Assembly (NCBI GenBank): GCA_041484195.1
Contig: JBGPHC010000018.1
Location: 22,487 to 86,486, forward strand
Reading direction: 5' to 3'
DNA: 64,000 bases
Source of the DNA: PSRI01 sp041484195
GTDB lineage: Bacteria > Bacteroidota > Bacteroidia > Chitinophagales > Chitinophagaceae
Position numbers and translations under genes: made by a program. Under the pieces are notes generated by a model, which was not told the origin of the DNA, made no database searches, and saw only the letters and a program-made list of their open reading frames with translations. Positions 27,379 to 36,635 of this stretch are shown here, in pieces; the stretch's first letter is position 1; every line of letters starts with the position of its first letter.

Positions 27379-27825
27379 TTATCTCATTGAAGCCGCACTC
27401 ATCAGAAAAATCAAAATCACCAGCATATACATGCCCAGGGCAATGATGGTGAGTATCCCGAAGAATCTGAAATAGGCCTTCAGGTTAGAAAACGCATCCG
27501 CGAGTGCTTCCTGGTCGTTCAAACGTAACGCGTCCTGAATTTTGGTTGAGAAGCGAAACAGAAAAAGGCAGGGAAAAAAATACAATATCGCGGCGAGGAT
27601 ATAAAAGCCCATGACTCCCACACCGCTCAGATATCTCATACCCATTGCCTGGTTACCCAAACGGGTGAAGACGGTTCCCATCAGTATTCCAAGCAGCGCC
27701 AATAGTCCTGCGAGAACAAATCCCACGATGGAAAGGAATTTACCCCAGCGGGCGCTGTCATGGAGAAATTGAGAGCTGGCAGGATCAATTTTCAAGTCGA
27801 ATAAAGAATCAGTTTCCTGGTTCAT
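27379..27825 (-). CDS. DUF5362-type small membrane protein
   Basis: A 148-residue protein with four predicted membrane helices (about 28-52, 68-92 and 115-142 are clearest). The segment HDSARWGKFLSIVGFV and FSTKIQDALRLNDQEALADA with FSNLKAYFRFFGI fits the DUF5362 family of Bacteroidota. Function is unknown. It lies 49 bp downstream of the CCC-motif gene on the same strand, in a group of three small membrane proteins. Confidence 0.65.
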   Translation of the reverse strand: MNQETDSLFDLKIDPASSQFLHDSARWGKFLSIVGFVLAGLLALLGILMGTVFTRLGNQAMGMRYLSGVGVMGFYILAAILYFFPCLFLFRFSTKIQDALRLNDQEALADAFSNLKAYFRFFGILTIIALGMYMLVILIFLMSAASMR

Positions 27826-27874
27826 GGCAATATAGTTGGTTAACGATAAATTGCGACCCGGGTTCGATCAAAGC

Positions 27875-28228
27875 TCAGGGTTGAAATTGCCTTATGAAAT
27901 CCTGTGGATGCGTCAATACTCCAAAGCCGGCAGTAATGATCACAAAAAGCACAAACAAAAACCACAAGATGGAGGGAATTAATCCGATGATAGCACAGAT
28001 CCTGCCCGTCCTAAGATTACTGTAAGATCCGGGTGTATATAATTCCGGATTAGCCATGAAAAGTTGCGCATCCTTACTGTAGAGAACGAGGGCAATGATG
28101 GCGCAAATCATGCCGGGGACTCCATAGCAACAGCATCCAACAATGGATACTATCCCCAGGGCTAACACGGCCGAGGCATTGGGTAATGGCTGCTGCATCT
28201 GAGGTGTGAAGGGTGAAGGGCTTTCCAT
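27875..28228 (-). CDS. CCC-motif membrane protein
   Basis: A 117-residue two-helix membrane protein. It shows the diagnostic NASAVLALGIVSIVGCCCYG stretch with three adjacent cysteines (near residue 33), a YTPGSYSNLRTGRICAIIGL middle segment and a second helix to about 100. This family is widespread in Bacteroidota with no known role. Its start codon abuts the stop of the DUF2752 gene, so the two are translationally coupled. Confidence 0.75.
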   Translation of the reverse strand: MESPSPFTPQMQQPLPNASAVLALGIVSIVGCCCYGVPGMICAIIALVLYSKDAQLFMANPELYTPGSYSNLRTGRICAIIGLIPSILWFLFVLFVIITAGFGVLTHPQDFIRQFQP

Positions 28229-28603
28229 TTAGTAGAAGATTTGATGATTAAGGATTTTGTAAATGTAATGTACGGTTACCACACTTACAACCAGAATCTG
28301 CATGATCAAAACAGTTCTCGCGCCCTGTCTGAATTTGAATTTGAAATGTAACACGGCATAAGTGAGGAGAATTAATATGGGTACCAGGGCAGGATATAAA
28401 TGCAGGGAGTTCGTCCAATCGCCTTTCAGCATGGCAATAAAACTGCGCTGCAATCCGCAACCAGGGCAATCCATATGAAAAAGACTCCTGGATGGACAGG
28501 TAAGTTGGTGCGCTTCCAGCCATTGAAGACCGGCATTGTATATGCCTAAAAGCAATATCACGAGTGATGATGTTGAATTCTCTGAAACCAAAGCAATTGC
28601 CAC
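28229..28603 (-). CDS. DUF2752 domain protein
   Basis: A 124-residue membrane protein if started at the GTG at 28603. The DUF2752 signature is plain: CPSRSLFHMDCPGCGLQRSF, in which the CPGCGxxR core lies between a first helix (about 12-30) and later helices (57-75, 90-112). The conserved cysteines suggest metal or redox chemistry, unproven. It is first in a three-gene group with the CCC-motif and DUF5362 proteins and lies 62 bp downstream of proS. Confidence 0.85.
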   Translation of the reverse strand: MAIALVSENSTSSLVILLLGIYNAGLQWLEAHQLTCPSRSLFHMDCPGCGLQRSFIAMLKGDWTNSLHLYPALVPILILLTYAVLHFKFKFRQGARTVLIMQILVVSVVTVHYIYKILNHQIFY

Positions 28604-28665
28604 CTGCTACCAACCCAGGCTGAACATTCTATAGCAAGGCTGCATTCGTCAGGTAGGCTTACCAG

Positions 28666-30144
28666 TTAATAGGCCTGCGCAAACAGCACGCGCTGACTGC
28701 TGGGCTTACCGGTTAAAATGCACTTGCCAGCTTCCTTTTCTCCATCCAGCGGGATACACCGTATTGTGGCCTTTGTCAATTCCTTGATTTTTTGCTCCGT
28801 TTCAACGGTGCCATCCCAATGGGCCAGAACGAATCCCCCTTTTTCATTCAAAATGTTCACAAACTCATCCCATTCATTCGCGGGAGTAATATGCTCATCC
28901 CTATATGCTTTTGCCTTATCGTACATGGATTGTTGAATCTCTTCCAGGAGTCGGGTGATCCTTTCTGATAGTCCGTCCATGCTTACGGTTATTTTTTCTT
29001 TGGTGTCCCTTCTGGCAATTTCCACCGTATTATTTTCGATATCCCTGGCGCCAATGGCTAAACGCAGTGGGACCCCTTTCATTTCATATTCGGCGAATTT
29101 CCAACCCGGTCGGTTATTGTCATTGTCATCGTACTTGACGGCGATGCCCACTGACCTGAGCTGTTTCAATAATTCCCCTACCTTTCCATCTATCAACAGT
29201 TTTTGATCACTCCCTTTATAAATGGGCACTATCACCACCTGCACAGGGGCAATCCTGGGAGGCAGGATCAGGCCGTCATCATCACCATGCGCCATCACCA
29301 ATGCTCCTACCAGCCTGGTAGAGACCCCCCATGAAGTGGCCCAAACATATTCCTGTTTATTTTCTTTGCTGAGAAACTGCACATCGAATGCACGGGCAAA
29401 ATTTTGCCCCAGGAAATGGGAGGTTCCTGCCTGGAGCGCTTTTCCATCCTGCATAAGGGCTTCAATGCAATAAGTATCTATCGCTCCGGCGAATCTTTCA
29501 TTTGGAGATTTCACGCCCTTAATGACGGGCAGGGCCATCCAGTTCTCTGCGAAATCAGCATACACATCCAGCATCCTCAGTGTTTCTTCCAGTGCTTCAT
29601 CTGCCGTGGCATGGGCCGTATGCCCTTCCTGCCATAAAAACTCCGTAGTGCGAAGAAACAATCTCGTTCGCATTTCCCAACGAACCACATTTGCCCATTG
29701 GTTAACCAACAGGGGCAGGTCGCGGTAGGACTTTATCCAACTTTTATAGGTATGCCAGATGATTGCTTCGCTGGTAGGACGAACAATCAGTTCTTCTTCC
29801 AACTTAGAATCGGGATCCACCATGAGGGTGCCCTTCTTGTCGGGATCGGCCTTGAGGCGGTAATGAGTCACCACTGCGCATTCTTTTGCAAATCCCTCGG
29901 CGTGTCCCTCTTCCTTTTCCAGGAAACTCTTGGGTACGAACAAAGGAAAATAGGCGTTGACATGGCCCGTGTCTTTAAACATCTTGTCAATGGTGTCACG
30001 CATTTTTTCCCATAGGGCAAACCCATATGGCTTTATTACCATACATCCACGCACAGCCGAATAGTCGGCTAATGCGCCTTTGATCACGAGGTCATTATAC
30101 CATTGTGAATAGTCTTGCGATCTTGCTGTAATTTCCTTGCTCAT
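28666..30144 (-). CDS. proS: Prolyl-tRNA synthetase, archaeal/eukaryotic type
   Basis: A 492-residue class II aminoacyl-tRNA synthetase that charges tRNA-Pro. Class II motifs are visible: motif 2 around VVRWEMRTRLFLRTTEFLWQEGH and motif 3 in VWATSWGVSTRLVGALVMAHGDD. The anticodon-binding region starts IAPVQVVIVPIYKG. The protein lacks the long editing insertion between motifs 2 and 3 found in the E. coli type, and has the C-terminal extension ending in FAQAY that is typical of the archaeal/eukaryotic-like group used by Bacteroidota. Confidence 0.95.
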   Translation of the reverse strand: MSKEITARSQDYSQWYNDLVIKGALADYSAVRGCMVIKPYGFALWEKMRDTIDKMFKDTGHVNAYFPLFVPKSFLEKEEGHAEGFAKECAVVTHYRLKADPDKKGTLMVDPDSKLEEELIVRPTSEAIIWHTYKSWIKSYRDLPLLVNQWANVVRWEMRTRLFLRTTEFLWQEGHTAHATADEALEETLRMLDVYADFAENWMALPVIKGVKSPNERFAGAIDTYCIEALMQDGKALQAGTSHFLGQNFARAFDVQFLSKENKQEYVWATSWGVSTRLVGALVMAHGDDDGLILPPRIAPVQVVIVPIYKGSDQKLLIDGKVGELLKQLRSVGIAVKYDDNDNNRPGWKFAEYEMKGVPLRLAIGARDIENNTVEIARRDTKEKITVSMDGLSERITRLLEEIQQSMYDKAKAYRDEHITPANEWDEFVNILNEKGGFVLAHWDGTVETEQKIKELTKATIRCIPLDGEKEAGKCILTGKPSSQRVLFAQAY

Positions 30145-30368
30145 AGATATCCTTTATTTCCGATTGTCTGCGTGAAAACTCACTCAATTCCCGGTATGGA
30201 CACGTGCCTTAAAAGACTGGGCCACCGCACTGATGGACAGGATCTTACAGGGTGCAATTTAGACCCCCATATTACCTCTTTTTCCCGGCCCACAATTTGG
30301 AATACATTAACAGGCAGAATTCCGCAAATGTAGTAACTTCATAGTGTAAAACATTAAACTCACTTGCC

Positions 30369-31226
30369 ATGAAAAGCAGAATATTACTCTTGTTGGCAAC
30401 CTTAGTTGGATTGGGCAGTTGCACATCCATATATAAATCCGGGCAAACACCCGACGATGTATATTATTCTTCCGGTCAGGCAAAGGAAGGATATGTGCAG
30501 TCTAAGAATAACCGGGACAACTACCAGCCCTATAACGCTGAAGAAGCTTCTGACAATTATCTGCGGATGAAAGTGAAAGATCCTTCGCGCTGGTCAACAC
30601 TGGATTACGATATGTATGGGAATTACTATTCACCCTATTCTGCCTTCAGTCCTTATGGTGGCGCTATGCCATTCATGCCTTATGCAGGAATTGGTTATGG
30701 AGGATATTATAATCCGTTTGGATGGAACAGTTATTTAGGTTATGGAGGAATGTATTTTGGTAACTATTACAATCCATATTCCTATTTCGGAGGATTCAAT
30801 CCTTATTATTACGGTGGCTACCCGGTGGTTATAGTTAAGCCTGGATCAGGTTCAACTAACCCCTACGTCAATGGACCGAGAGTGTTCAATCTGAATGGAT
30901 ATGGTAACAGTTCTTACCTTCCGCCCTCTGGTAGAAACGGAAATATCAACAAGAACAATAGCGCTAACCTGAGCCGGAATGCGCCGGTAAGGGTATTTGG
31001 CAATAATAGTAATAATAATAATTCCAATTCATCGGGGAATTACCTGCGTGGATCGGGAAGCAATAGCGGCAGATCTTTCAGTCCTTCCAACAACAATAAT
31101 AATACGCCGGCAAGGACTTTTGAGCCAAGAAACAACTCTTCATCCTCAGGTAATTCGGGAACCCGTTCTGGAGGTGGAGGTGGCGGCGGCTCTGCACCGG
31201 TAAGAAGTTTTCCGGGCAGGAAATAA
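30369..31226 (+). CDS. Gly/Tyr- and Asn/Ser-rich lipoprotein
   Basis: A 285-residue predicted lipoprotein with signal and lipobox ending VGLGSC. The first 90 residues are ordinary (DDVYYSSGQAKEGYVQSKN). Residues about 90-160 are a Gly/Tyr/Pro/Asn-rich segment with repeated NPY, GGY and YGG turns. From about 175 on, the chain is Asn/Ser/Arg-rich and ends in a run of eight glycines before APVRSFPGRK. The layout suggests an exposed, poorly structured surface protein. I do not recognise a named family. Confidence 0.75.
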   Translation: MKSRILLLLATLVGLGSCTSIYKSGQTPDDVYYSSGQAKEGYVQSKNNRDNYQPYNAEEASDNYLRMKVKDPSRWSTLDYDMYGNYYSPYSAFSPYGGAMPFMPYAGIGYGGYYNPFGWNSYLGYGGMYFGNYYNPYSYFGGFNPYYYGGYPVVIVKPGSGSTNPYVNGPRVFNLNGYGNSSYLPPSGRNGNINKNNSANLSRNAPVRVFGNNSNNNNSNSSGNYLRGSGSNSGRSFSPSNNNNNTPARTFEPRNNSSSSGNSGTRSGGGGGGGSAPVRSFPGRK

Positions 31227-31344
31227 TTCATCCAGTAATTTATAATGATATTGTACTATACTGAAAGGGAGGTATGATTCCAAATCATACCACTCTTCCT
31301 GTAAGGGAATCCTTATTTTTGATCTATCCTATTAATCTCATTTT

Positions 31345-32910
31345 ATGCGAACCCATATATTCCTTGCAGCTTTATTATTGATCAGTATGAACCTGCTGGC
31401 GCAGGAGCCGGCGGATGCCTTACGTTATTCATGGATCACACAGGGTGGCACGGCCAGGATGCTGGGGAGCGGAGGCGCAACCACGGCCCTGGGAGGCGAT
31501 ATCAGCGCTACTTTCACAAATCCGGCTGGCCTTGGATTGTACAAGACAAATGAACTGGTGCTGAGCCCCGGATTTCGCCTGATCAATAACAAAACGAATT
31601 ACAGGGATATGGGCGAAAAGGATAATAAGAGTTCATTTGATTTCGGAACCACGGGAGTAGTATTCGGACTACCCCTAACGGGTAACCGCAACTGGAAGAG
31701 CGCCGCATTCAGCCTGGCACTCAATCATGCCGCCAACTTCAACGGCAATATGACTTTAAGAGGCAATAACAATCAAAGCTCCTATTCTGAAAAATACCTG
31801 GAAGAGTTGATCAATAATAATGTGACCGACCCCAATATGGCTGCTCAAAACTTTCCCTATGGCGCCAGCCTTGCCTTCAACACCTTTCTGATTGACACAT
31901 TGAATGACGCGGGCGGACAATTGACCGGCTACAGAAGCCTTGCTCCCGTAGTTACAGGACTCGTGCAGCAGCAAACCATCAGAACAAAAGGCGGCATCAC
32001 GGATTTCGCCTTTGCGGGTGCGGGGAATTATCTGGACAAATTGTATATCGGGGCTTCCATTGGAATCAGCGTATTGAATTATGACAGGCAGTCCAGTTTC
32101 ACAGAATCTGATGCAACCAATGATAGCAATAACAATTTCAATTATTTCACCACGGATGAAACATTAAAGACGAGCGGAGGAGGAGCCAACCTCAAACTGG
32201 GTGTAATCTTTAAGCCCATAGAATCAGTTCGATTAGGGCTCAGTTTTCATAGCCCCACCTGGTATCAATTGAAAGATGTTTATACCGCCGCGGTAACAAC
32301 CGACCTGGAAGGCTATGGAGGCAGCGGTATTAAGTCGCAAAGTTCCACCAATTTTAATAACGGGATGGCCGGCGAATACAATTATTACTATACCACGCCC
32401 TGGCGTGCTGCATTCGGAGCGGCCTATGTATTCAGGGAGGAATCAGACGTGCACCAGCAGCGCGGTTATGTAAGCGCCGATGTGGAATATGTGAATTATA
32501 CGTCTTCCAGTTTCAGAGCGCAGAGTTCAACGGACCAGGCTTCAACAGATTATTTCCACACGCTGAACCAGAAGATTGACGGCGTATTCAAGTCTGCAGT
32601 GAATATTCGTATTGGAGGTGAATTAAAGTTCAACACCATCATGGTAAGGGCCGGATATGCTTTTTACGGTAATCCTTATACAGCCAATTTCTTCAATAAT
32701 AAAACCAGTGACATTGTCAAAGCCAATCACATGAATCTCAGTGCTGGCCTGGGTTGGAGAGACAAGGGCATTTTTGTGGATCTCACAGCCATATACCGCA
32801 TAAGCAAAGACGCTTATTATCCCTATCGCCTGGACCAGTCAGTATTCAGCCCCGCGAGCATCAACAGCAATGGAGTAAACGTTCTGGCTACCGTAGGCTT
32901 CAAGTTTTAA
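31345..32910 (+). CDS. FadL/OMPP1-like outer membrane protein
   Basis: A 521-residue outer-membrane barrel with a signal peptide (MRTHIFLAALLLISMNLLAQ). The mature start GSGGATTALGGDISATFTNPAGLGLY is the N-terminal hatch signature of the FadL/TodX/OMPP1 family (NPAGL). Later features are VRLGLSFHSPTWYQL and the C-terminal VNVLATVGFKF ending in an aromatic residue, as outer-membrane barrels do. It is likely a channel for hydrophobic compounds; substrate unknown. It is transcribed in the same direction as the upstream lipoprotein gene, 118 bp away. Confidence 0.82.
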   Translation: MRTHIFLAALLLISMNLLAQEPADALRYSWITQGGTARMLGSGGATTALGGDISATFTNPAGLGLYKTNELVLSPGFRLINNKTNYRDMGEKDNKSSFDFGTTGVVFGLPLTGNRNWKSAAFSLALNHAANFNGNMTLRGNNNQSSYSEKYLEELINNNVTDPNMAAQNFPYGASLAFNTFLIDTLNDAGGQLTGYRSLAPVVTGLVQQQTIRTKGGITDFAFAGAGNYLDKLYIGASIGISVLNYDRQSSFTESDATNDSNNNFNYFTTDETLKTSGGGANLKLGVIFKPIESVRLGLSFHSPTWYQLKDVYTAAVTTDLEGYGGSGIKSQSSTNFNNGMAGEYNYYYTTPWRAAFGAAYVFREESDVHQQRGYVSADVEYVNYTSSSFRAQSSTDQASTDYFHTLNQKIDGVFKSAVNIRIGGELKFNTIMVRAGYAFYGNPYTANFFNNKTSDIVKANHMNLSAGLGWRDKGIFVDLTAIYRISKDAYYPYRLDQSVFSPASINSNGVNVLATVGFKF

Positions 32911-32960
32911 GCGCATAGGCCGGAACTCTAAGGCAATAATTGACTCTAAGAAAATTCCCA

Positions 32961-35900
32961 CTAGGGTATATTCCTACTGACCCCCTTATTATCCATGATT
33001 TCTATCCCGGTAACCTGGTCATTCACCCGCAGAAAGCGGGAAGATTGGGAAAGGAAGGAAGAACCGAAATTGAACTCTTCTTTCCTGCCTCGTCCGTCTT
33101 TAAATTTCAGCATGGCATATTGATCTGCGGGTTGTAGGGGAATATTCCTGCCCGCATTCTTCAATTGGAAAACTCTTAAAGGACCACGATTCTGCCCGGC
33201 GAATAATAAACATTGGCCTTCGGAGTTCCTGACGGAGACCAATCCCTTTCCATTGCCTGGTATAAATATTCCACTCTCCAAAATACTCAGGGGCTTGAAA
33301 TGGCCCTTGCCGTCCCCCTTCAGGAAAAGTCCGTTGAATGCATCATACCGGCCTACTGAGACTTCCGTGCCGTAATCGTTGCCATTTATTACTACGTCTA
33401 AATTTCCATCACCATCAAAATCACCTACCACCATTCCGTAAATGCAGGATAGCTGCGCCTCAATTGGTAGAGGCTCCATTTCGAATTTTCCATTCCCCAT
33501 ATTGCGTAAGAGGCAGCTCGTAAAATAATTGACTTCCAATTTAACGGCATCTTTGAGCTGGTCCTGGCTGAGCAATTTATCGAATGTGGCTGTTGCATAT
33601 TCTTTATAGGTCTTGAATTTCCTTCGCATCTCAATCATTTGCCTTATTTCATCGTCGCGTAATTGAGCAGGAAATTCTCTCCTGGTGCCATTCCTATTAA
33701 CGTCGGGAAGGTAAAGAGAAGGCAGGGCGTCATAGCTGCCGTTGTTGTCGAAATCCTTCGCGGATATGCGCACAGGTTCCTTATCCGTTGCCCTGTAAAA
33801 TGAATTATGCCCCAGATTTCCGACGATATAATCCATATCACCGTCATTGTCAAAATCGCCTGCTACGATGCTGCTCCACCAGCCCTTTTCTGATTGTATG
33901 CCGGTGCCAGCCGTAACATTTCTGAATACACCTTTGTCATTTTTCAGGAAAGTGAGCGGCATCCATTCTCCCGCGATGATCAGGTCTTCCCAGCCATCGT
34001 TGTCAAAATCGGTCCATAAAGCGTCACATGCCAGGCCAAGATTGATCAGATCAGGAGCCACTGTTTTCGTAACATCGGTGAATTTGATTTGCCCGTTCTT
34101 GGAATCATTCCGGTAAATAGCGCTGGAAACGGGTTTTGGATAGGCCCAGGGCTCTACCCTGCCAGCCACAAAAATATCTATGTCCCCATCATGATCGTAA
34201 TCAACTCCCCTCACACAGGTCTTGCTACTAAGATTTTCGGGCAAACTGGTTGTGTCCATTTTGAAATTGGCTTTGCCATCGTTGATCCACAGCTTATCCC
34301 GGTAATGGAAGGTATTGGCAGCGTTTTCATATCCACCGCTGGTGGTGTATAGGTCAAGATCACCATCATTGTCCACATCGAATAAAAGAAGTCCCAAATC
34401 TTCCCAGGCCTTGTTCTGTATTGTGGCTCCGCCCGTTAAATCATGTATGATGAATTTACCATCGGGTTGTTGCAAAAGGATCTTTGCGCTATAACCGTAG
34501 GAGCCTCCCATTATAATATCGTCGATTCCGTCTCCATTGATATCGCCTGCAGCCAGGCCCGGTCCATATTCTGAAAGTTTGTGCGGGAGCAATTTCTGAA
34601 TATTAAAATCAATAAAGTCGAATTCGTCATACCTGGTCTTTATGCCGAGGGAATCGGTAATATCCTTAAACAGGGTATTGGAAGCAAACTTGGGACGGTC
34701 CCATGTGTAGGAGTCCTTCGCGTCTGATTGTTTCACTACCAGCATTTGGTTGGTCTTAACATGGGCCAATACCTGCATTTTACCGTCAGGCCATTTCACA
34801 ACCACGGAATCGACAACATCCACAGTATCCAAACCAAAATGAGCGATATTCTGAATGCTTGACAGGTAGCCCCTGTAAGGGTTGTTTTCATAAACCTGCG
34901 TTTTCCCATTTGCATAATGCAATTCCACCCATGCACCGATACCGCCCAAATTGGGAGCATTTCCTGCGAATTGCACCTGAAGGTAATGAGGTGAATGTGA
35001 CTTGTCGTCATTAAGCGTATTTTCAAACACAGAAGCCTCGTCGTTGATATTATTGACCACATAATCCAGGTCTCCGTCGTTATCAAGGTCTGCATAAGCG
35101 GCTCCGTTTGAAAAAGTAGGAGCCACGATGCCCCAATCTTTTGAAACATTAGTGAAACGCAGATTCCCATTATTCCGAAAGGCATAGTTCGGAATTTTCA
35201 CTTCCGGAATTTGGGCCAGCATTTGTTGCTTGGAAGCTACCTGGCTGGTTCTGGTACGAAAAGCGATGAAATCGTGATCTGTTACGTCTTTGGGAAATCC
35301 ATTGGTTATGATAATGTCCCGGTAGCCATCATTGTCAAAGTCAACGACCATGGGGGTCCAGCTCCAATCGGTTTCCGCGATCCCACTATAGAATCCAATA
35401 TCACTGAAAATAGGATCGCCGACGGAATCGTTTCCCTTTACCCGGGGACCCTGGTTTATCTGAAGGGTATTCCTTACATACTGGTATTCATAACCGAAAT
35501 AATCACTGTTCTGATAGGTTTGATAACTGTTGGAATTCAGCATCATTTTTTTCCTGTAATTGTCTTCAGGATTCATGTCTAATTCTATGACGTCCATCAG
35601 ACCGTCATTATTCACATCATTGATGTCATTTCCCATCGAGTTGGCGGATGTGTGCTTGAAATAGGTGGAGAGCTCATCCGTAAATGTACCGTCATGGTTG
35701 TTGATGTATAGAATATTGTTGGAGATATAGTCATTGGTGACGTAGATATCTTTCCATCCGTCGCGGTTAATATCGGCAATGGTTACCCCATGCCCATATC
35801 CCTCGGTCAATATGCCTGCTTCTTTGGATACATTGGTGAATACCGGATGTTTGAGTGATTCATTCCAATCATTCCGATATAAACGGCTGGTGCTGGGTGA

Positions 35901-36533
35901 AGAACCGTCTTTATGAATGGGTCCAAATCTACTCGGGATATAGCCTTCTGCGATCTCATTCACAAGGATGAATACATCCAGGTCACCATCATTGTCGTAG
36001 TCAAAGAAAGCTGCCTGAGTGGAATGTGTGGTATCATCGAGACCATATTCTTTGGCCATTTCCTTGAAATGAGGAATTCCGCTCTTGTCTAATCCCTGGT
36101 TTATATAGAGAAGGTTTCTTCGTTGTTCCGGATCTTTGAGGATGGAATTGGAGACATAGATATCCTGGAGACCATCGTTATTAATATCCACGACGGCTAC
36201 TCCCCTGCCCCATCTTCCCGCTCCGTTTACGCCTGCAGCCTCTGTGATATCTTCAAATTTTAAATGTCCCTTATTCAGGTAAAGTTTATTTGGGACCAGA
36301 TTTCCAGTGAAATAAATGTCCTGCAAGCCGTCATTATTAAAATCGCCAAACCCAACACCCCCTCCATTATATATGTTTGAAACGTCCAGGACATTAAATG
36401 AGTCGGTTTCTTTTATGGTATTGCTGAAATGGATATTTGTCTCTGAGGAAGGAAGCTGGCGAAACAATGTTTTCTTTTCTTTGCATGACACTAAGGCTAT
36501 TAAGGCAAAGAGAGACAACCTGGAAAGATTCAT
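32961..36533 (-). CDS. VCBS/FG-GAP repeat lipoprotein with ASPIC/UnbV domain
   Basis: A 1190-residue surface lipoprotein (signal ending FALIALVSC). Many FG-GAP/VCBS calcium-binding repeats of the type GDFNNDGLQDIYFTG or DINNDGLQDIYVSN run through both halves and should fold as one or two beta-propellers. In the middle (about 500-590) lies an ASPIC/UnbV domain with GYLSSIQNIAHFGLDTVDVV and VVKWPDGKMQVL. Such proteins are common beside SusCD pairs in Bacteroidota, and the SusD/SusC genes lie directly upstream on the same strand. A terminator at 36577-36611 separates them. The role is probably ligand binding at the surface. Confidence 0.88.
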   Translation of the reverse strand: MNLSRLSLFALIALVSCKEKKTLFRQLPSSETNIHFSNTIKETDSFNVLDVSNIYNGGGVGFGDFNNDGLQDIYFTGNLVPNKLYLNKGHLKFEDITEAAGVNGAGRWGRGVAVVDINNDGLQDIYVSNSILKDPEQRRNLLYINQGLDKSGIPHFKEMAKEYGLDDTTHSTQAAFFDYDNDGDLDVFILVNEIAEGYIPSRFGPIHKDGSSPSTSRLYRNDWNESLKHPVFTNVSKEAGILTEGYGHGVTIADINRDGWKDIYVTNDYISNNILYINNHDGTFTDELSTYFKHTSANSMGNDINDVNNDGLMDVIELDMNPEDNYRKKMMLNSNSYQTYQNSDYFGYEYQYVRNTLQINQGPRVKGNDSVGDPIFSDIGFYSGIAETDWSWTPMVVDFDNDGYRDIIITNGFPKDVTDHDFIAFRTRTSQVASKQQMLAQIPEVKIPNYAFRNNGNLRFTNVSKDWGIVAPTFSNGAAYADLDNDGDLDYVVNNINDEASVFENTLNDDKSHSPHYLQVQFAGNAPNLGGIGAWVELHYANGKTQVYENNPYRGYLSSIQNIAHFGLDTVDVVDSVVVKWPDGKMQVLAHVKTNQMLVVKQSDAKDSYTWDRPKFASNTLFKDITDSLGIKTRYDEFDFIDFNIQKLLPHKLSEYGPGLAAGDINGDGIDDIIMGGSYGYSAKILLQQPDGKFIIHDLTGGATIQNKAWEDLGLLLFDVDNDGDLDLYTTSGGYENAANTFHYRDKLWINDGKANFKMDTTSLPENLSSKTCVRGVDYDHDGDIDIFVAGRVEPWAYPKPVSSAIYRNDSKNGQIKFTDVTKTVAPDLINLGLACDALWTDFDNDGWEDLIIAGEWMPLTFLKNDKGVFRNVTAGTGIQSEKGWWSSIVAGDFDNDGDMDYIVGNLGHNSFYRATDKEPVRISAKDFDNNGSYDALPSLYLPDVNRNGTRREFPAQLRDDEIRQMIEMRRKFKTYKEYATATFDKLLSQDQLKDAVKLEVNYFTSCLLRNMGNGKFEMEPLPIEAQLSCIYGMVVGDFDGDGNLDVVINGNDYGTEVSVGRYDAFNGLFLKGDGKGHFKPLSILESGIFIPGNGKGLVSVRNSEGQCLLFAGQNRGPLRVFQLKNAGRNIPLQPADQYAMLKFKDGRGRKEEFNFGSSFLSQSSRFLRVNDQVTGIEIMDNKGVSRNIP

Positions 36534-36576
36534 TCTTATCTGAGTTTAGAAAAATGAATATAGTAAAAGCTTTTAA

Positions 36577-36611
36577 CAAAAAAGGAGGCAGACCTGGTTA
36601 GTGCTGCCTCC
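36577..36611 (-). terminator. Intrinsic terminator after the susC-susD pair
   Basis: On the minus strand an 8-bp stem (ggaggcag / ctgcctcc, 36604-36611 and 36584-36591) with a 12-nt loop is followed by six T (36578-36583). It lies 25 bp after the SusD stop codon, so the VCBS gene downstream needs read-through or its own promoter. Confidence 0.8.
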
Positions 36612-36635
36612 CGATATTATTTGAGATTTCCAGTA

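Noticed and set aside
31270..31321. Inverted repeat (ggtatgatt/aatcatacc) and TATTTTTG before the FadL-like gene as terminator plus promoter
   Set aside because: No T-run follows the repeat and no -33 TTTG sits at the right distance, so neither call can be supported.
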